Below are positions 1-13,000 of a DNA stretch of 64,000 bases, piece by piece. Numbering within the stretch: the first letter of the stretch is position 1; each line of letters starts with the position of its first letter. A program made the translations under genes and the position numbers. The DNA is from Hyaloscypha bicolor E (lineage: Eukaryota; Ascomycota; Leotiomycetes; Helotiales; Hyaloscyphaceae): NCBI RefSeq assembly GCF_002865645.1, contig NW_020194554.1, positions 992,001-1,056,000 of the forward strand, in the 5' to 3' direction. The notes under the pieces are model-generated. The model was not told where the DNA came from. It did no database searches and worked only from the letters and a program-made list of their open reading frames with translations.

Positions 1-677
1 TTTAGTTATTTAAAATAAAGTATTATAAATTTTAAAAAAAATTAATAGTTTTAAAAGCTATTTAAAATATAATATTTTTATTAATTCTGTTAATTTTAAT
101 TATAATAATAAAATTATAAGCTTTTATAAAAATAATTTTAATTTTAGTTTATATAATATTTATAAATTAAATAAATTTCTTATTAATAAACTATTTTCTA
201 ATATTTATTATAATTTAATTAAAAGAATCTAAATAAATATTAATCTAATATTATTTAAGAATATTTTAAAGCTATTAATTAGTTTAATATAAAATACTTT
301 TATTAATAATATAAAATATAAATTTATTAAAAATATAGAAAATATTAATAATAATAAAATAATTAAATTTAAATTATTTTTTAAATTATTCGAATTTCTA
401 ATATTATTTATAATATTTTATAAAATATTTAAAAGCTTTTATATTAATATTATAGTTTATTTATTCTAGTATATTTTGAAGTTTATTAATAAATAAATAA
501 TTAAAATAATAAAATAAAAATAATAAAAATAGCTAAAAAGCTTTTAATTATAATAAAATAAAAATTTAAAAATTTATTTTTATTTTTATTAATAAAGCTT
601 TAAAGATATTATTTACTAATTTATTTTTATTCTTTTTATTATTCTTTTTTTAATATTAATAATATATTATATATAAA

Positions 678-962
678 TATTAGTATAGCTATAATTATTA
701 ATAATTATATAATATAGTTATATAATATAGTTATATAATATAGTTATATAATATAGAAATAACTAGAAATAATAAGATATAAATAACGAGTAATAATTAA
801 ATAATTTCGTATTATATAAATAATTTAACTAGTAGCTAGTTCTTATTAGGCTTAATAAATTTAGGAATTATATATTAATATTATAATATTATAATTCTTA
901 TTTTTAAAAAACAAATATTTTATAATTATATAATAGTATTATATATTTCTAATAAACTAATA
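678..962 (+). mobile_element. Inverted solo LTR of the copia family
   Basis: This 285-bp block is the reverse complement of the LTRs at 1784-2082 and 7839-8137. It begins TATTAGTATAGC and ends ACTAATA, fitting an original TGTTA...TAACA LTR after RIP. It is flanked by a direct ATAAA repeat at 673-677 and 963-967, a 5-bp target-site duplication. No internal element sequence is present, so it is a solo LTR left by LTR-LTR recombination. It contains a short run of a 13-bp TA-rich repeat at about 710-757. Confidence 0.85.
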
Positions 963-1094
963 ATAAATATTATTATTATTTAGGGTTTAATATTCTAGTT
1001 ATTTAATATAATTATCTAATAGTTAATATAAAAATATATATAAAAATATTTAAAATATTAAATTCTTTATAAGCTTAATATATTATAAATATAT

Positions 1095-1345
1095 TTTATT
1101 TTTATAGTTTTTTATATTCTAGTTTTTTATATTTTAGTTTTTTATATTTTAGTTTTTTATATTCTAGTTTTTTCTTTTTTAGTTTTAAATTATTTTTATA
1201 AAAGATTTTCTATTTTATTTTTTAAGTTCTAAATATTATATCTATAATAATAATTAAAATTATTATTAAAATTATTATTAAAATTATTATTAAAATTATT
1301 ATTAAAATTACTATTAAAATTATTATTAAAATTATTATTAAAATT
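1095..1345. repeat. AT-rich tandem repeats
   Basis: Two simple tandem arrays lie side by side. At about 1100-1180 there are roughly four to five copies of a unit near 17 bp built on AGTTTTTTATATT. At about 1250-1345 there are about eight copies of a 12-bp unit, AAAATTATTATT. They sit where the old copia relic has no counterpart in the full-length copy, so they look like expanded low-complexity sequence. Exact copy numbers are approximate. Confidence 0.7.
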
Positions 1346-1783
1346 ATAAGTATTTTAAAATTTAAATTAATAAATATTTCGATTTTAAATTAAATCTTTT
1401 TAGTTTTTTATTTTTTAATATATATTTCTAGAAATAATATTCGAATTTCTTATATATAAAATATAATTTTAAAATATAATTATTATAACTATAAGATTTA
1501 AAATAATTATTATAGATTCCGAAATTATAACTAGATTTATATTAATAATTTTTAAATAAATAATAATTTAAAGAATTTTAAAAATAATATTATTAATTAA
1601 TAAAAAAAATATTTAAATAATTTATTATTTATTTTTATATATAATAATAATTAGCTAGAGCTTATTAATAAACTAGCTAAAATTTATAAGAAAATCTAAA
1701 ATTATATATTTATATATTTAAAACTCTTAATAAATAATAATAATTTTATTATAAAAAAATTAAATATAAAATTAAATTATAAT

Positions 1784-2082
1784 TATTAGTTTACTAGTAA
1801 TATATAGTACTATTATATAGGTATAGAAATACTAGTTATATTAATTAGTAAAGTTATTATTCTTTAGAAATAAGAATTATAGTATTATAATATTAATATG
1901 CGATTCCTAAATCTATTAAGCCTAAAGGAGTCTAATTTACTAGTTAAGTTACTAATAAGATACGAGGTTATATAACTATATCTTATATCTTATATCTTAT
2001 TACCTATATTTTATTACTTATATCCCGTATTTCGTATTCCGTAACTATATATATAACTTCTAAAGAAATAGCTATACTAATA
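1784..2082 (-). repeat. LTR of the copia relic (3' LTR, minus orientation)
   Basis: This 299-bp repeat is matched along its whole length by 7839-8137. It starts TATTAGTTTACTAG and ends GCTATACTAATA. The two copies differ mainly by transitions, as expected when RIP hits each copy independently. Confidence 0.9.
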
Positions 2083-5000
2083 CTAGAAACTCTCTAAAAA
2101 CGCGAAAAATAGTATTTCTCTCTAATTATATACAAATTCCCTAATTCGGCCTAGTACCAGATTTCCCAAATACTCTATATATCTATATTACTTCTAAGGT
2201 TTTAGTTATATATTAAAGGCTGCGGCCTTTTATATATAACTTCTTTTCCTATAATATTCTCCTATCCTATATATTTATTTCTTGCTCTATTTATACTCGA
2301 CTTATTTCTCTATATCTAATTATATAGTATTTGTATTAATTAGGTACTTGAGGGCATTCATTAGCTTTAATTTTATTATAAAATTAGTAGAATTCAATTC
2401 TTCCTTAATCTATTTGACTTCTATAATCTCTCGTTATTTATATGCCTAGTAAAGGCATATTATATTAATTATTAGATGCTTTTCTCGAGTAGTTCCTAAT
2501 TTAATAAGGTATTTATATAACGACTTTAAATTCGTATAAATTACTAGTAATAGTTCTATTTCTAGTATTTTATTAATTATAGATTTAACTAAAGCACCTA
2601 TATTAAAGCCGTAAGCCATACTATAGAGTTCCGAAGCTAGAATACTTCTAGTAATTCTCTTATATTTAGTAAAGAACTAATAAATAATATTAGTATATCT
2701 ACTTCTATTTACTAGAACTAGAATATATCCGATTTGAGAAAAGAGATCTCTATTATTTATAAATAAAGTATTCATAAAAATAATTAAATATAAGAACTTC
2801 TTTACTAGCTTTACGAATCTTAGTTCTCTAGTAATATTCTTAATTTGCTATTAAATGCACTTATTAAGTGCTTTTATATTAGTTTCCGAGAGTTTAATAG
2901 CTTAAGTAGTAATTAATAGGTTATATAAAGCTTCTAATTAATAAACTAATATAATATATACTTCTTTAGTATATTAGGTAATATATTAGTTCTTAATAGA
3001 GAGATCTTAATAAATAGTACTCTTACTACTTATAGTAGTAGTATTTTTTATAGAAATAATTCAGAGGTTTTTATATTAGTATTTCTATATAAGAGTAATT
3101 CTAGTAGTATTTATATAAATAATACCTTTATTAAACTTGAGATTATAGTTAATAATAAGGTATTTATATTCTTTAGCTAAGAACTTAGCCTTATAGAACT
3201 TTAGTTACTTTACCTTTATAAAATTATTAGTTCTAATAAATAGAGTATTATTAGTTTAAAGGCTAATAATTCCGAAGAATTACTTATTATAAAGAAGGCA
3301 AGAGTTATAAGTTAATTATTCTATAAAAAGCTTATTAATATAGTAGGAATAATAAGTCTTGAACTAGTAATTCCTAGTTTCTAGTATATTATATAGTAGT
3401 TTTATAACTTTTAGAACCGAATTATTATTTAGATTTAGCTTTCTAGTAAGCTTGCAAGATAGGTTAATATAAAAATTATAATTAAGTAAGATTATTAATT
3501 AGATATAAGCTTGCGAAATATTATATAAATATAGCTCTATAATATCTATTATTATAGTAATAATACTAAGAATAATTCTCTAGCTAATATATTAAATAGT
3601 AAGTAATTATATTAATATTATATATTTCTTACTATTATTATAAGCCTAGATAACTAGTCTCGACTTCTTAAACTTTTTTTTTATATCCTTATTCTTAATC
3701 TTATTAATAAATCGGGAGTTAAAGATATATATTTTCTTTAGTATCTGAGATCTAAAAGTAATCTTAAATATATTCTTTTCTAAGAAACTAGTAACTTTAA
3801 CTTAATAAGAGTTCTTATATAGGTTATTATTTTATAGTAATACTATAATATCCGGGTTCTTATAAAAGTATTCTCTGCTATACTTTAGTAAAATAGTAGG
3901 AATAGCAGGAGGAATTATACCTGTATTATTTTTAGCCTTATTATAAAGTTCGAGAATAGGTTTAGATTCGGGGCTATTAGTAATAACCTTAATATCTTCT
4001 ATATAAAAGGGCTTTATAGAAATTAAATAAAAAATAATATTACTATATAATAGAGCTAGTATATAGTTCTTTCTATTAATGGCTATTAGCTTATATGGCC
4101 TATTTTAATTACTAGATTAACTAGTATTTTTTTTATACTATATAAAAATATCTGAATTTAAGAGAAGTTTATAAATATTAGTAGTACTAGAACTATTTCA
4201 GGTATTTAGGGCATTTATAATCTAGTATCTAGCTCAAAGCTTCTGAATTTCTATTATTACTTTCTTGAGTACTACTAATTACTATAATATAATTAGTAAT
4301 AGAGTATTATATTCGGTTATTTAAGGTAAAGTACTATAAACTAAAAGAATTAGAATAATACTATTAGGTCTAGTAAAATTATTAATGGCCTTAAAAGCTA
4401 TTTAGAATATGGTATTCTTATTAATTCTATTAATTTCGGCTATAATAATAAGATAAGTATATTAAATCGGGCTATAGTAATATTCTATAATTCCGACGGA
4501 ATTATAAGCTTCTATAGGAATGATTTTAATCTTGGTTCCTATAGTATTTATAAGCTAAGCAAACTTCTTATTAGTAAACTACTTTCCGATATCTGCTATA
4601 ATCTAATTAGAAGAGCCTAAATAGGTATTAATCTAATACTACTTTAGAATATCTCAAATATATAATATACTAATATTTTAAAGTTATTAGCCGGCTTAAT
4701 ATTAAGTGCCTTTATTAATAATATAAAGTATAGGCTTACTAAAAATGTAAAAGATATTAATAATAATAAAGTAATTAAAGCTAATATTATCTCTTAGGTT
4801 AAACTTGAATTATTCCGGTAATAGTTCGAATTTCTGGTATTATTTATAATACTTTATAAGATATTTAAGGGCTTCTATATTAATATTATAGCTTGCTTAT
4901 TCTAGTATATTTTAGAGCTTACTAATAGATAAATAACTAAAATAGTAATATAGATATTATAATTCGATTTCTATAAGAAATCAAGAATTATAAATAAAGA

Positions 5001-7838
5001 ATTCGAAAATAAAGCTTTATAAAATAGTATTCTAAAGCAGGAAAAAATATTTAAAACATTATATTATAAATATAAAGCATTTATTAGAAGTAATAAGATA
5101 ATTAGTAAGATTATTAAAATAGACTTCTAGCTTATTTATATTAGCTAAGCTAAATAGAAATAAAGTCTTTATAAGTATAATATGAGATTATACTTGCCTA
5201 ATTAGTATTTTTATTACTATAGATCTAATAGAAGATATAGATCCGATATTAAACTAAATATTAACTTAATCTTTAGTAGTTTTATTAAGTTTAATACTAT
5301 TATTAGTTTGCTATAAAGCTTGGTTTAGTTAGAACTAGTAGTTAAGAATCTAGAGGCTTTAGTATTAATTATAACTTTATAAAAATAGTAAGTATTATAT
5401 TTTAATATATTATTAATTATAAATATCTAGGTATTCTTTATTTATTTAATAGGCTTTAAAGTATAATTTTCGCCTATTATCTAGTATATAAGAAAAAGAG
5501 AAATAAGATTATTTATAAGAGTATTAGTTATAGAAATAGTAAGAGCAGGAGTTATAAGAGTAGCTAGAAAGCTCTTAATAGAAGTAAAATAGAAATTAGA
5601 ATAATATTTCTTTTCTTTATTTATTTCCGCTAATAAGGCTTTAAAAGTATTATTTACTAGTTTGTTTTTATTATTCTTATTATTCTTATTATTCTTTTTT
5701 TCTTTGAATTTAATAATATACTATATATAAGTATTACTAAAGTATTTATTAAAGTTACGGGTATTTTGGGATCTAAATTAGTAAATATTTCTATTCTTGA
5801 ATTAAGTCTTCTTAGCCTCCTATTTCTCTAGTATATACTTCTATAAGTAGTATTCGGGTCTCTTATATATAAAATATAACTTTGAAATATAATTATTATA
5901 ATTACGGGACTTGAAGTAATTATTATAAGTTCTGAAGTTATAGCTGGGTCTGTATTAATAATTTCCGAATAGATAGTAATTTAGAGAATTTTAAGAATAA
6001 TATTATTAATTAGTAAAATAGGTTTTAGTAGTAATTTGTTATTTCTTTTTATAAGTAGTAATAAATAATTAGAGCTTATTAATAAACTAGCCGAGATTAT
6101 TAGAAGAATCCGAAACTATATATTAGTATACTAGTAAGCCTTAATAAGAAATAATAATTTTATTATATAGGAATTTAGTACTTTATAGACAGAAGTAAGG
6201 CTATATTATAATTTATATAAGTTATTAATTAGTATTTAGACAAGCTCAAATATTGTTTTTTTTAGGGTTCTTTACTATTATAATTACTAAGATAATAATA
6301 TTCTATTTATCTAAATTTTAATAATAGAAACCGGGGCCTTTAAAAAAGCTATAAATATTTATATAAGCTTTTTTATATATATGGCTTAAGAGCTAGTTAT
6401 TATAGAAATAGTCTTATACTAGTTCCTTTAATATAGTAGGAAAAGCTCTTACTAGTATCTTTTTTAGAAGCTCTATATATTAGTAAATATTAAGGAAAAT
6501 AATAAGTTTATAATTAAAACTATTATTAGTTCCGTTATATTTCTATATTTTGGAATATATCTTTACTACTTCCCTAATAAGCTTTCTAGTAGAAATAGTA
6601 GGTACTAATTAATAGTAGTTTGGGTTTAGTAATAATACTAGTAATAATAAAGATAAAAGTAGTAAATAGCCTTAACTTAGAGAAAATAAATAAATAGCTT
6701 AATTTCTCGACTGAGATTATCTAGTTCTCTTATATCTAGTTCTATCTAGAATAAGATAAACTAATATAATAGGTCCCTAAAGAAAATCTATTCTAATTAG
6801 ATTATTATTAATAATATTAGCTTTATTTCATATATTCTTTATTTTTTCTTAGGTAAGATTAATAAAGAATTATATAATAGTAAGGTTTCTATAGTTCTAT
6901 TTAATATAGATACTATTATACTAAAGTTAGGCTCAAAGATTTTATATAAGTATATAGTTAATTAGATTATATATTATAGTATTAAAGTTTTTAAAGTTAT
7001 CCTAAAACAGATCCTATAGATTATTATTACTTTTCCTATATAAGATATACTAATATATCTTAGTAGTTATATATTCTTAAAGTTTAGCCTTTATTATAAT
7101 TACTAGGTTAATACCGTCTTTCTATTTCTTAATTAGTTTCTTTCCCTTATTAGTATCTATACTAAACCGAGTTCAGGTTCTTCCTAGTATATATGTATGG
7201 TTTATAGCAGGAGGGGTTTAAAGGTAAGATAGTTTATAGTAGGTTTATAGAAAGGATTCGGTAGTAAAGATATCCAGATACCTGGTTTAGATACCTGATT
7301 AAAATACCAGATACCTGGTTATTAAGATACCAGATACCTGGTTTAGATACTAGATACCTAGTGGGATATTAAAGTAAATATTTTGCTTTTAAATATTTTA
7401 TTTATAACGAGAAATTTAGGAAGTGAAATATTGTAATTCCGGGAAAGTCTAAAGCTCAAAGAACTCGATTTAATAGTAAAATCGAAGTAATAGTTAAAAA
7501 GCTTTAAGAATATATATAAAGTATATATTCCGGAGAAAGAATCTTATAAATACGGGTATTATATAAGTAGAAAAGATAGTTTCTAAGAAGATAGACTTAG
7601 GGCCAAAAGAAGTTAGTTTTAAAGAATAGTAGAAGTTAAATAAATAGATAATTAAATGGCTAACTACTTATTAATTAGTAAGAGCTAGGTATCTTCTCTA
7701 TAAGCTATTAAATACTTTCGTAAAATTAATAAGTAGTTCTTTCCTTTAATATAGAATAGACTAGATTTGTCTTAGGCTACTAAATACTTTTAGGACTAAT
7801 CTAAAATCTTCTCTAATCTATATATATAAACTAATTAG
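2083..7838 (-). pseudogene. Decayed copia gag-pol region
   Basis: The internal region of the copia relic has no usable frame. On the minus strand, a Cys-rich segment resembling the gag knuckle of fungal copia elements can be traced near 5800-5960, although its cysteines are largely mutated. Remnants resembling the start of copia reverse transcriptase, including a YIEDIKVITN-like segment and FNSRFINKIKN, lie near 3650-4000. The RNase H part should lie between there and 2083. Integrase should lie between about 4100 and 5500 but I could not pick out its motifs. The reading rests on family resemblance through heavy RIP damage. Confidence 0.65.
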
Positions 7839-8137
7839 TATTAGTTTACTAGTAATATATAATATTATTATATAAGTATAGAAATACTAGTTATATTAGT
7901 TAGTAAAGTTATTATTCTTTAGAAATAAGAATTATAGTATTATAATATTAATATATAATCCCTAAATCTACTAAGCCTAAAGGGGTCTAGTTTACTAGTC
8001 GAGTTATTAATAAAACGCGAGGTTATATAACTATATCTCGTATCTCATATCTTATTACTTATATTCTATTACCTATATTTTATATCCCGTATCTCGTAAC
8101 TATATATATAATTCCTAAAGAAATAGCTATACTAATA
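7839..8137 (-). repeat. LTR of the copia relic (5' LTR, minus orientation)
   Basis: A 299-bp direct repeat of 1784-2082, with the same start (TATTAGTTTACTAG) and end (ACTAATA). Followed by the ATAAT target duplication at 8138-8142. Confidence 0.9.
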
Positions 8138-8142
8138 ATAAT

Positions 8143-8540
8143 TAATATAATTTATTAATTAATAACTAAATAGCTTTAAATATTTTTTTTTGAATATTTA
8201 GCTATTATAAAAACTAATTTAATAATATTTTATTTATTTAAATTTTAATATTTAAAATTAAAGTTTTTAAAAAACCTATAAATATTAATATAAGCTTTTA
8301 TATATATATATTAAAAAAGCTAATTATTATAAAAGCAGTTTTAAGCTAGTTTCTTTAATATAATAGAAAAAGCTCGTATTAATATCTTTTATAAAAGCTT
8401 TATATATTAGTAAATATTAAAGAAAATAATAAGTTTATAATTAAAACTATTATTGAATTTATTATACTTTTATTTTTAATATAAATTTTAGCTATTTCTT
8501 TAATAAATCTATAAAAGAAAACTAGTAATTTAATTAAAGA
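8143..8540 (-). mobile_element. Right half of the older copia relic
   Basis: This stretch aligns with about 6215-6600 inside the full-length element and continues the relic that stops at 1783. Shared landmarks include a run around TTAAAATTA...AAGCTATAAATATT and a segment reading AAAATAATAAGTTTATAAT in both. The match fades by about 8540. The remaining bases to 8750 are AT-rich, with nothing recognised. Confidence 0.7.
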
Positions 8541-8750
8541 AAAAAATAAAAAATAAAAAGAAAAAAATTATATTTTTTTAAAATATTTAAATTTTTTAAA
8601 TAATATATAATTATTTTATTAATTTAAAAAAATATATTATATAATAAGAATTTTAGTCTTTATTATATAATTTAATAAAAACTTTTAGCTAAAGATATAA
8701 ATTAAATCTCGATTTATTATAAAATTATATATTATAAAATTATATATTAT

Positions 8751-9035
8751 TATTAATTTATTAGTAATATATAATACTATTATATAAATATAGAAAGACT
8801 AGTTATATTAGTTAGTAAAGTAATTATTATTTAGAAGTAAGAATTATAGTATTATAATATTAATATATAATTCCAAAATCTGCTAAGCCTAAAGAAATCT
8901 AGTTTACTAATTAAGTTACTAATAGAATATAAGGTTATATAGTTATATCTCGTATTTTATATTTTATTACTTATATCCTATATCCCGTATCTTATAACTA
9001 TATATATAATTCCTAAAGAAATAGCGATATTAATA
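8751..9035 (-). mobile_element. Solo LTR of the copia family
   Basis: A 285-bp block in the same orientation as the LTRs at 1784 and 7839. It starts TATTAATTTATTAG and ends GCGATATTAATA, with a small internal deletion in the region of the ATCTCGTATCT-like repeats. The direct repeat ATTAT at 8746-8750 and 9036-9040 is a 5-bp target duplication. The flanks on both sides carry the same short AAAATTATATATTAT duplication, so it inserted into a local tandem repeat. Confidence 0.85.
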
Positions 9036-9040
9036 ATTAT

Positions 9041-10828
9041 AAAATTATATATTATAAAATTATATATTAAATTATATTATATATAAAAAATTAAATATAT
9101 TTAATATATAATTACTTTTTAATTTAATTAAATAAAAAAGTAATATTAGAAATATAATTATTAATAAATTTAATAATCTAGTTTTAATATAATAAGAAAT
9201 AACTTATAAATATATATATTATTTTTATTATATTATATTAATAATTAATAAAATAGCTTTTAATATATATAATATAAATTAAAATATAATTTTTTAAAAT
9301 TAAAAAGCTTTAAAATTTATTTATTTATTTATATAAAAAAATATTAAAGTTTTTATAAATAATATAAAAACAAATAATATTAAAACTTATTTATTTATAA
9401 AAAAAATAAGAAATATTAAAATTATTATATTTAGAAAATTATATTAAATCTTAATATAATATTTAAAAAAAATTATTTATTTATATCTTTTATTAGTTTT
9501 TATTAATAGTTTATAAAAGTAATTAGATTATACTAATAACTAGATTAAATTATATATAAATTATTAGTAATTAAAAACTATTGCTTTTATATAAAATTTA
9601 CTAGTATTATTAATATTTAAAAATTATTATTATAGCTTTTTTAGACTTATTTATATTACTTTTTAAACTAGAATAATTAGTTCTATTTTTTATTTAAATA
9701 AAAAGCTTATATAGTTCTTTATAAGCTTTTTTTCTTAATATTTTATTTTTATTATAGCTATTATATTCTTTATTAAAAGCTTTAAATTAATTTTTAATTT
9801 TTAATATTTTTTTTATTTATCTAATTAGAATATTCTCTCCTTTATATTATCTAAAAATTCTTATTAAATAAATTAAAATAAAGAAAAAAGTTTCTAGTTC
9901 TTATTTTTTTCGATTTTCTTTTTCTTTTTTTCTTTATTTAATATTAGATTTCTAAGCTAAATTCTTTTCTTTATTAAATATAATTTATTTTCGAGTTATA
10001 ATACTAGCTATATTTTCTTTAATTTTCTTTTTAGTTTTTTTTTTCTTTAATTAATAAGCCTTTTTTATAATTATAATATTTCTTTTATAAAGCTTTTTTT
10101 TAGAAAAGTATTTTTTATTTTATTTCTTAAATTATATTATATAAATTATAATATTTTTAAATTCTATTAATTAAGTATTATATAAGATATTTTTTATTTT
10201 ATATTTAAATGAGTTTTATTTTCTTTATAAAAGAAAGCTTATTAATAGTTATTTTTTTATTAATTTTCTAAAGTATAAAAAATATTTTTTGGTTTTTTTA
10301 ATATATATAATTATAAAAAAAGCTCTAGAAATAAGAAATTCAATTATTTAGCCTCTTTTATTTTCTTGGCTTTAATAATCTTATTATTATATTTAAATAA
10401 ATAAAAATAAAAATAAAATAATCTAATTATAATATTTTAAACTTCTTATTTATATAATTATTATTATTTAAAAAAAAAAAGCTTTAAACTATTCTAATTC
10501 TTATTTAATTAGTTTTCTATAAACTAGAAACTTTTAATAATAATTATAAATAATATATATTTCTTTTTTATAAAAATACTTTTAATTAAAATAACTATAT
10601 ATTTCTTTTTAAGAAATAATTAAAAGACCTTTAAATTAGCTTATTTATTAATAAACTAAAAAAGAAAGAAATATTTATTACTAGAATTTATTTTTCTTTT
10701 TTCTTTATATATCTAATTTTAAAGCCTTTTTTATTAAAATTCCAGATATTAATTTAATAAACTTAATAAAACTCTAGAATTTATATATAATTATAAAACT
10801 AAATCTCGATATTCTTTAATTATTATTA
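9041..10828. other. AT-rich stretch, no gene recognised
   Basis: Extremely AT-rich sequence with stops in all frames. Read on the minus strand, about 9880-10110 is rich in lysine codons, which resembles the basic C-terminal tail of pogo/Fot1 transposases, but I could not find matching DDE motifs. It is probably another RIP-destroyed transposon. I cannot assign a family. Confidence 0.45.
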
Positions 10829-10948
10829 TATAACAGATATATAATAGAATAGTATATATATATATAAATAAGGCTTTATTTTATTTAGCTAGTTTTAGAT
10901 AAAGAATTTAATAAATTATTCTTTATTATATATATAGTATTTAATAAT
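10829..10948 (+). repeat. 5' LTR of the second gypsy relic
   Basis: About 120 bp, matched by 19984-20105. Shared blocks include AAGGCTTTA, TTAGCTAGTTTTA and a common end GTATTTAATAAT. The right copy is two bases longer in a TA run. The exact end is uncertain by up to five bases. Confidence 0.75.
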
Positions 10949-11699
10949 AGTAGTAATATTTTATTAACTATTTATTATAGGCTTTATACTAGTTCATAAT
11001 ATATTCCAGATTAATTTCTTATTTATTAATACTATAATTATATTATCTAAATATATTTTAATACTAAGCTAGTTTTTAGTAAATATTATTAAGCTTATAT
11101 ACTAGCTTTAAAATATTATTAATAAGAACTTTAAACTTATAGAGTTTATTAGTTTAGAGATTCGAATAGTAATTAAGGCAATTTTATATAATTATCTAAA
11201 AAAAGAATATATTTCCGAATTATAATCTAATTATTCTAATAAACTCTAATTATTTCTTAAACCCGATTTCTTTCTAATAAAGTAGTTTAATAATAAGTAT
11301 ATTTTTAATATAATTTTATAATAATTTATTACTATAATAAAACTATTTATTATTTTCCTGCCTAATATAAGTAATTTATAAAGCTAGTAATAAACTTCTA
11401 AAAGTAGTATTATAAAGAAAATTATAAAAAAAAATATTTCTTCTAGTTCTAATATATATATTACTATACTAGATATAAATCCTAATAATTCGAAAAGTAC
11501 CGGAAATAGAAATAATAGTAATAGTCTTATATTAGATATATAAGAAAATATAGTTTAATTAATTATATAGACTATATAAGTATTAAATACAAGATAAAAT
11601 AATAATAATATATATTCCGGAAATAAAAATAGAAATATATAATAAAACTCTAATAAAGATTTTATAGACCTAAAATAATAATTATAAGATATTAGCTTC

Positions 11700-13000
11700 T
11701 TTAATCTAAAGCTTAATAAATTATATAAAAAAGTAATTATATTATAATAAAAACAAATATATACTAGTAAAATATCTATATATTTATAGACTAAATTAGA
11801 GATAATAATATAGGTTTATAAATAGCTATAATTAGATAGAACCTATTCTTTTTATTTTATAATAAAGTCTTAATATAGTATATAAATAAACTAGATAAGC
11901 TTTATTAGACTAGCCTTAAGTTTTTATAAAATAATATAAAGAATTAGTATATAGTACTAATTAAGAGATTTAAAAATATATTAAATAAAATATTAAAGAA
12001 AATATAAAAGAAATAATTTACTAAAGAAAATATATATTTCGAGAAAGATATATAATTATATATTATTATAATTATAAGATATATAAAAGCTATTAAGTTC
12101 CTAGAAGTAATTTAATAGCTTTCTTAAGCCTATAATAATCTTAATCTAAAGCTTTATATTTATATTTCCTGTTTAGAACCTATTAATACTCTTAATAGCT
12201 TTATAGAAAAAGTATTAATAAAGTTATAATTATAGAAAAATATATTAGATTTCTAGTTATAATTTTAAAATAATAAATAAGGCTAATAGTAATTATTTTA
12301 ATAAAAAAGTAAAAGAGGTAATAATAATTTCAATATTATTATAAGAAATAAGGTTTACTAATATTCTATAATAAGACTAAACTTTAGACTAGTATTTAGA
12401 TCTTTTATTTCATATATAAATTTTAGATCCTAATATTCTTTTATTTCTTAATTTAAAGCTAAAACTTAATTTAATACTAATAAGAAACCTAAACTAAAGT
12501 CTTTATTAGCTTTAAAACCAAGATTAGCTCTAATAGCAGGTTTTATATAAAAATAAGAAAAATAAAATAGGCTCTAAAATAATAAGTTCTATTATAGATC
12601 TAGTTTCTTTAATAATAGTTCCTTATAAAATAATAATAGATTCTATTATTTCAAATACTATAATAGAATAAACTTTATAAAAAATAACTATTATAATATA
12701 TCTAAAAAATATAAAAACTAATATAATAAGAAATTAAAAAAAAAATACTTTATTAATAAAGAAATATATCTTTTTATTAAGAAAAAATAATTCGAAACTA
12801 GTAAATCCGAAAATAAGATTTATCTAGTTATTAATTATATAGTTTTTAAGAAACTTATATATTGGAAATACTAGAAATCCTTTCTATTTTATAATAAGCT
12901 CTTTAAATATATCTATATAAATTTATATAATATTAAATTCGAATAGGTTCTTTAATATTTCTAGTAAAAATCCAATTTCTAGTATTAAAAACTGCTTTTT
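11700..13000 (+). pseudogene. Probable decayed gag of the second gypsy relic
   Basis: This lies between the left LTR and the pol traces. The plus strand contains a stretch near 12,550-12,650 whose codons suggest a former zinc-knuckle segment (TATTAT..TT, aromatic and Cys-like TAT codons by RIP), but no Cys codons are left to prove it. The call rests mainly on position in the element. Confidence 0.4.

Larger units (their letters stand above)
1..1783 (-). mobile_element. Left half of an old, decayed Ty1/copia relic
   Basis: Apart from two insertions, this stretch aligns by eye with about 4390-6215 inside the full-length copia relic to its right, in the same orientation, but with far more C/G-to-T/A change. 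Positions 30-510 follow 4390-4930, 530-660 follow 5570-5740, and 1350-1780 follow 5770-6180. It is interrupted by an inverted solo LTR at 678-962 and by low-complexity repeats at about 1095-1345. The copy resumes at about 8143, after the complete element, so the younger element landed inside an older member of its own family. No reading frame survives. The left end lies outside the window. Confidence 0.8.
1784..8137 (-). mobile_element. Full-length RIP-damaged Ty1/copia retrotransposon
   Basis: A complete element of 6354 bp with two 299-bp direct LTRs (1784-2082 and 7839-8137) and a 5-bp target duplication ATAAT at 1779-1783 and 8138-8142. Coding strand is minus: traces of a gag Cys-rich motif lie near 5800-5960 and traces of copia-type reverse transcriptase near 2900-3900. 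The order gag then pol from high to low coordinates, plus TGTTA...TAACA-like LTR ends, points to Ty1/copia. Every frame is riddled with stops, mostly TAG/TAA where CAG, CAA or TGG would be expected, as RIP produces. It is inserted into an older copy of the same family. Confidence 0.88.
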
